A stretch of DNA of 5,025 nucleotides from Bacillota bacterium (lineage in GTDB: Bacteria > Bacillota > Clostridia > Christensenellales > CAG-138): the NCBI GenBank assembly GCA_023435855.1, contig JAEZLG010000151.1, positions 1 to 5,025 of the forward strand. Direction: 5' to 3'. The notes beneath the pieces are model-generated. The model searched no databases and was not told the DNA's origin. It saw only the letters and a list, made by a program, of their open reading frames with translations. The position numbers and the translations under genes are program-made. Shown here piece after piece: positions 4,910-5,025 of this stretch (position 1 is its first letter; each line of letters begins with the position of its first letter).

Positions 4910-5025
4910 ATGAAGAAAGATATCCATCCGGCATACGGCGAATCCACCGTTCGCTGCGCGTGCGGCGAAACCTTTTTGAGCGGATCCGTCAAGGGCGAAC
5001 TCAAGGTTGAAATTTGCTCCAAGTG
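4910..5025 (+). CDS. rpmE: Ribosomal protein L31, N-terminal part (cut by window edge)
   Basis: The 38 complete codons begin MKKDIHPAYGESTVRCACGE and continue TFLSGSVKGELKVEICSK, the canonical start of bacterial L31, a large-subunit protein that helps bridge the two ribosomal subunits. Cysteines at 16, 18 and 36, plus the cut codon TG at 39, fit the zinc-binding (C+) form, which usually has four cysteines. The ATG at 4910 is preceded by GGGAGGGTG, with GGAGG 8 nt upstream, a strong ribosome site. The protein is usually 65-70 residues, so a little over half is present. rpmE directly after rho is common in Firmicutes. As the zinc form, it can serve as a zinc store; a zinc-free paralogue might exist elsewhere in the genome. 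Confidence 0.96.
   Translation, partial: MKKDIHPAYGESTVRCACGETFLSGSVKGELKVEICSK

Noticed and set aside
4792..5022. 76-codon minus-strand frame over the rpmE leader and start
   Set aside because: It is antisense to the clear L31 reading frame and its promoter.

Overview
The window looks like chromosomal core DNA from an endospore-forming, Gram-positive bacterium of the Clostridia type. It carries the sporulation genes yabP and yabQ next to a DivIC/FtsL-type division gene, as in Bacillus and Clostridium. It also has strong Shine-Dalgarno sites, a zinc-ribbon L31, and a Rho with a long low-complexity insertion. No mobile element, CRISPR array, tRNA or rRNA gene is visible.

Left part, minus strand (read right to left): yabP (2609-2319) overlaps yabQ (2322-1981) by ATGA. 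A 103-nt gap with a possible promoter follows, then a DivIC-like septum protein (1877-1587). Six nucleotides on is a Ppx/GppA phosphatase (1580-603), closed by a strong intrinsic terminator (578-557). Beyond it lies a 328-bp stretch with no convincing gene (275-602). It holds a near-perfect 48-nt hairpin and several shorter pairing segments, and may be a structured RNA or an intergenic repeat. The window then ends in the first 91 codons of an EamA/DMT-family membrane transporter, also on the minus strand.

Right part, plus strand: a consensus-like sigma-A promoter (TTGACA, 2690) faces away from yabP and drives rho after a leader of about 125 nt. Rho (616 aa) is followed by an intrinsic terminator. 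Then come a separate promoter, a leader with two hairpins, and the 5' end of rpmE (ribosomal protein L31), cut by the window edge. Rho next to rpmE is a familiar Firmicutes arrangement.

The standout item is Rho. Between its N-terminal helical domain and its RNA-binding cold-shock domain is an insertion of roughly 180 residues. It contains nine tandem (G/S/N/P)YQQ(Q/H) units, with 29 of 39 core residues Q or Y. The composition resembles prion-like, phase-separating domains, including FUS-type tyrosine repeats in eukaryotes. The catalytic Rho core appears intact. The second item worth attention is the orphan structured region downstream of ppx.
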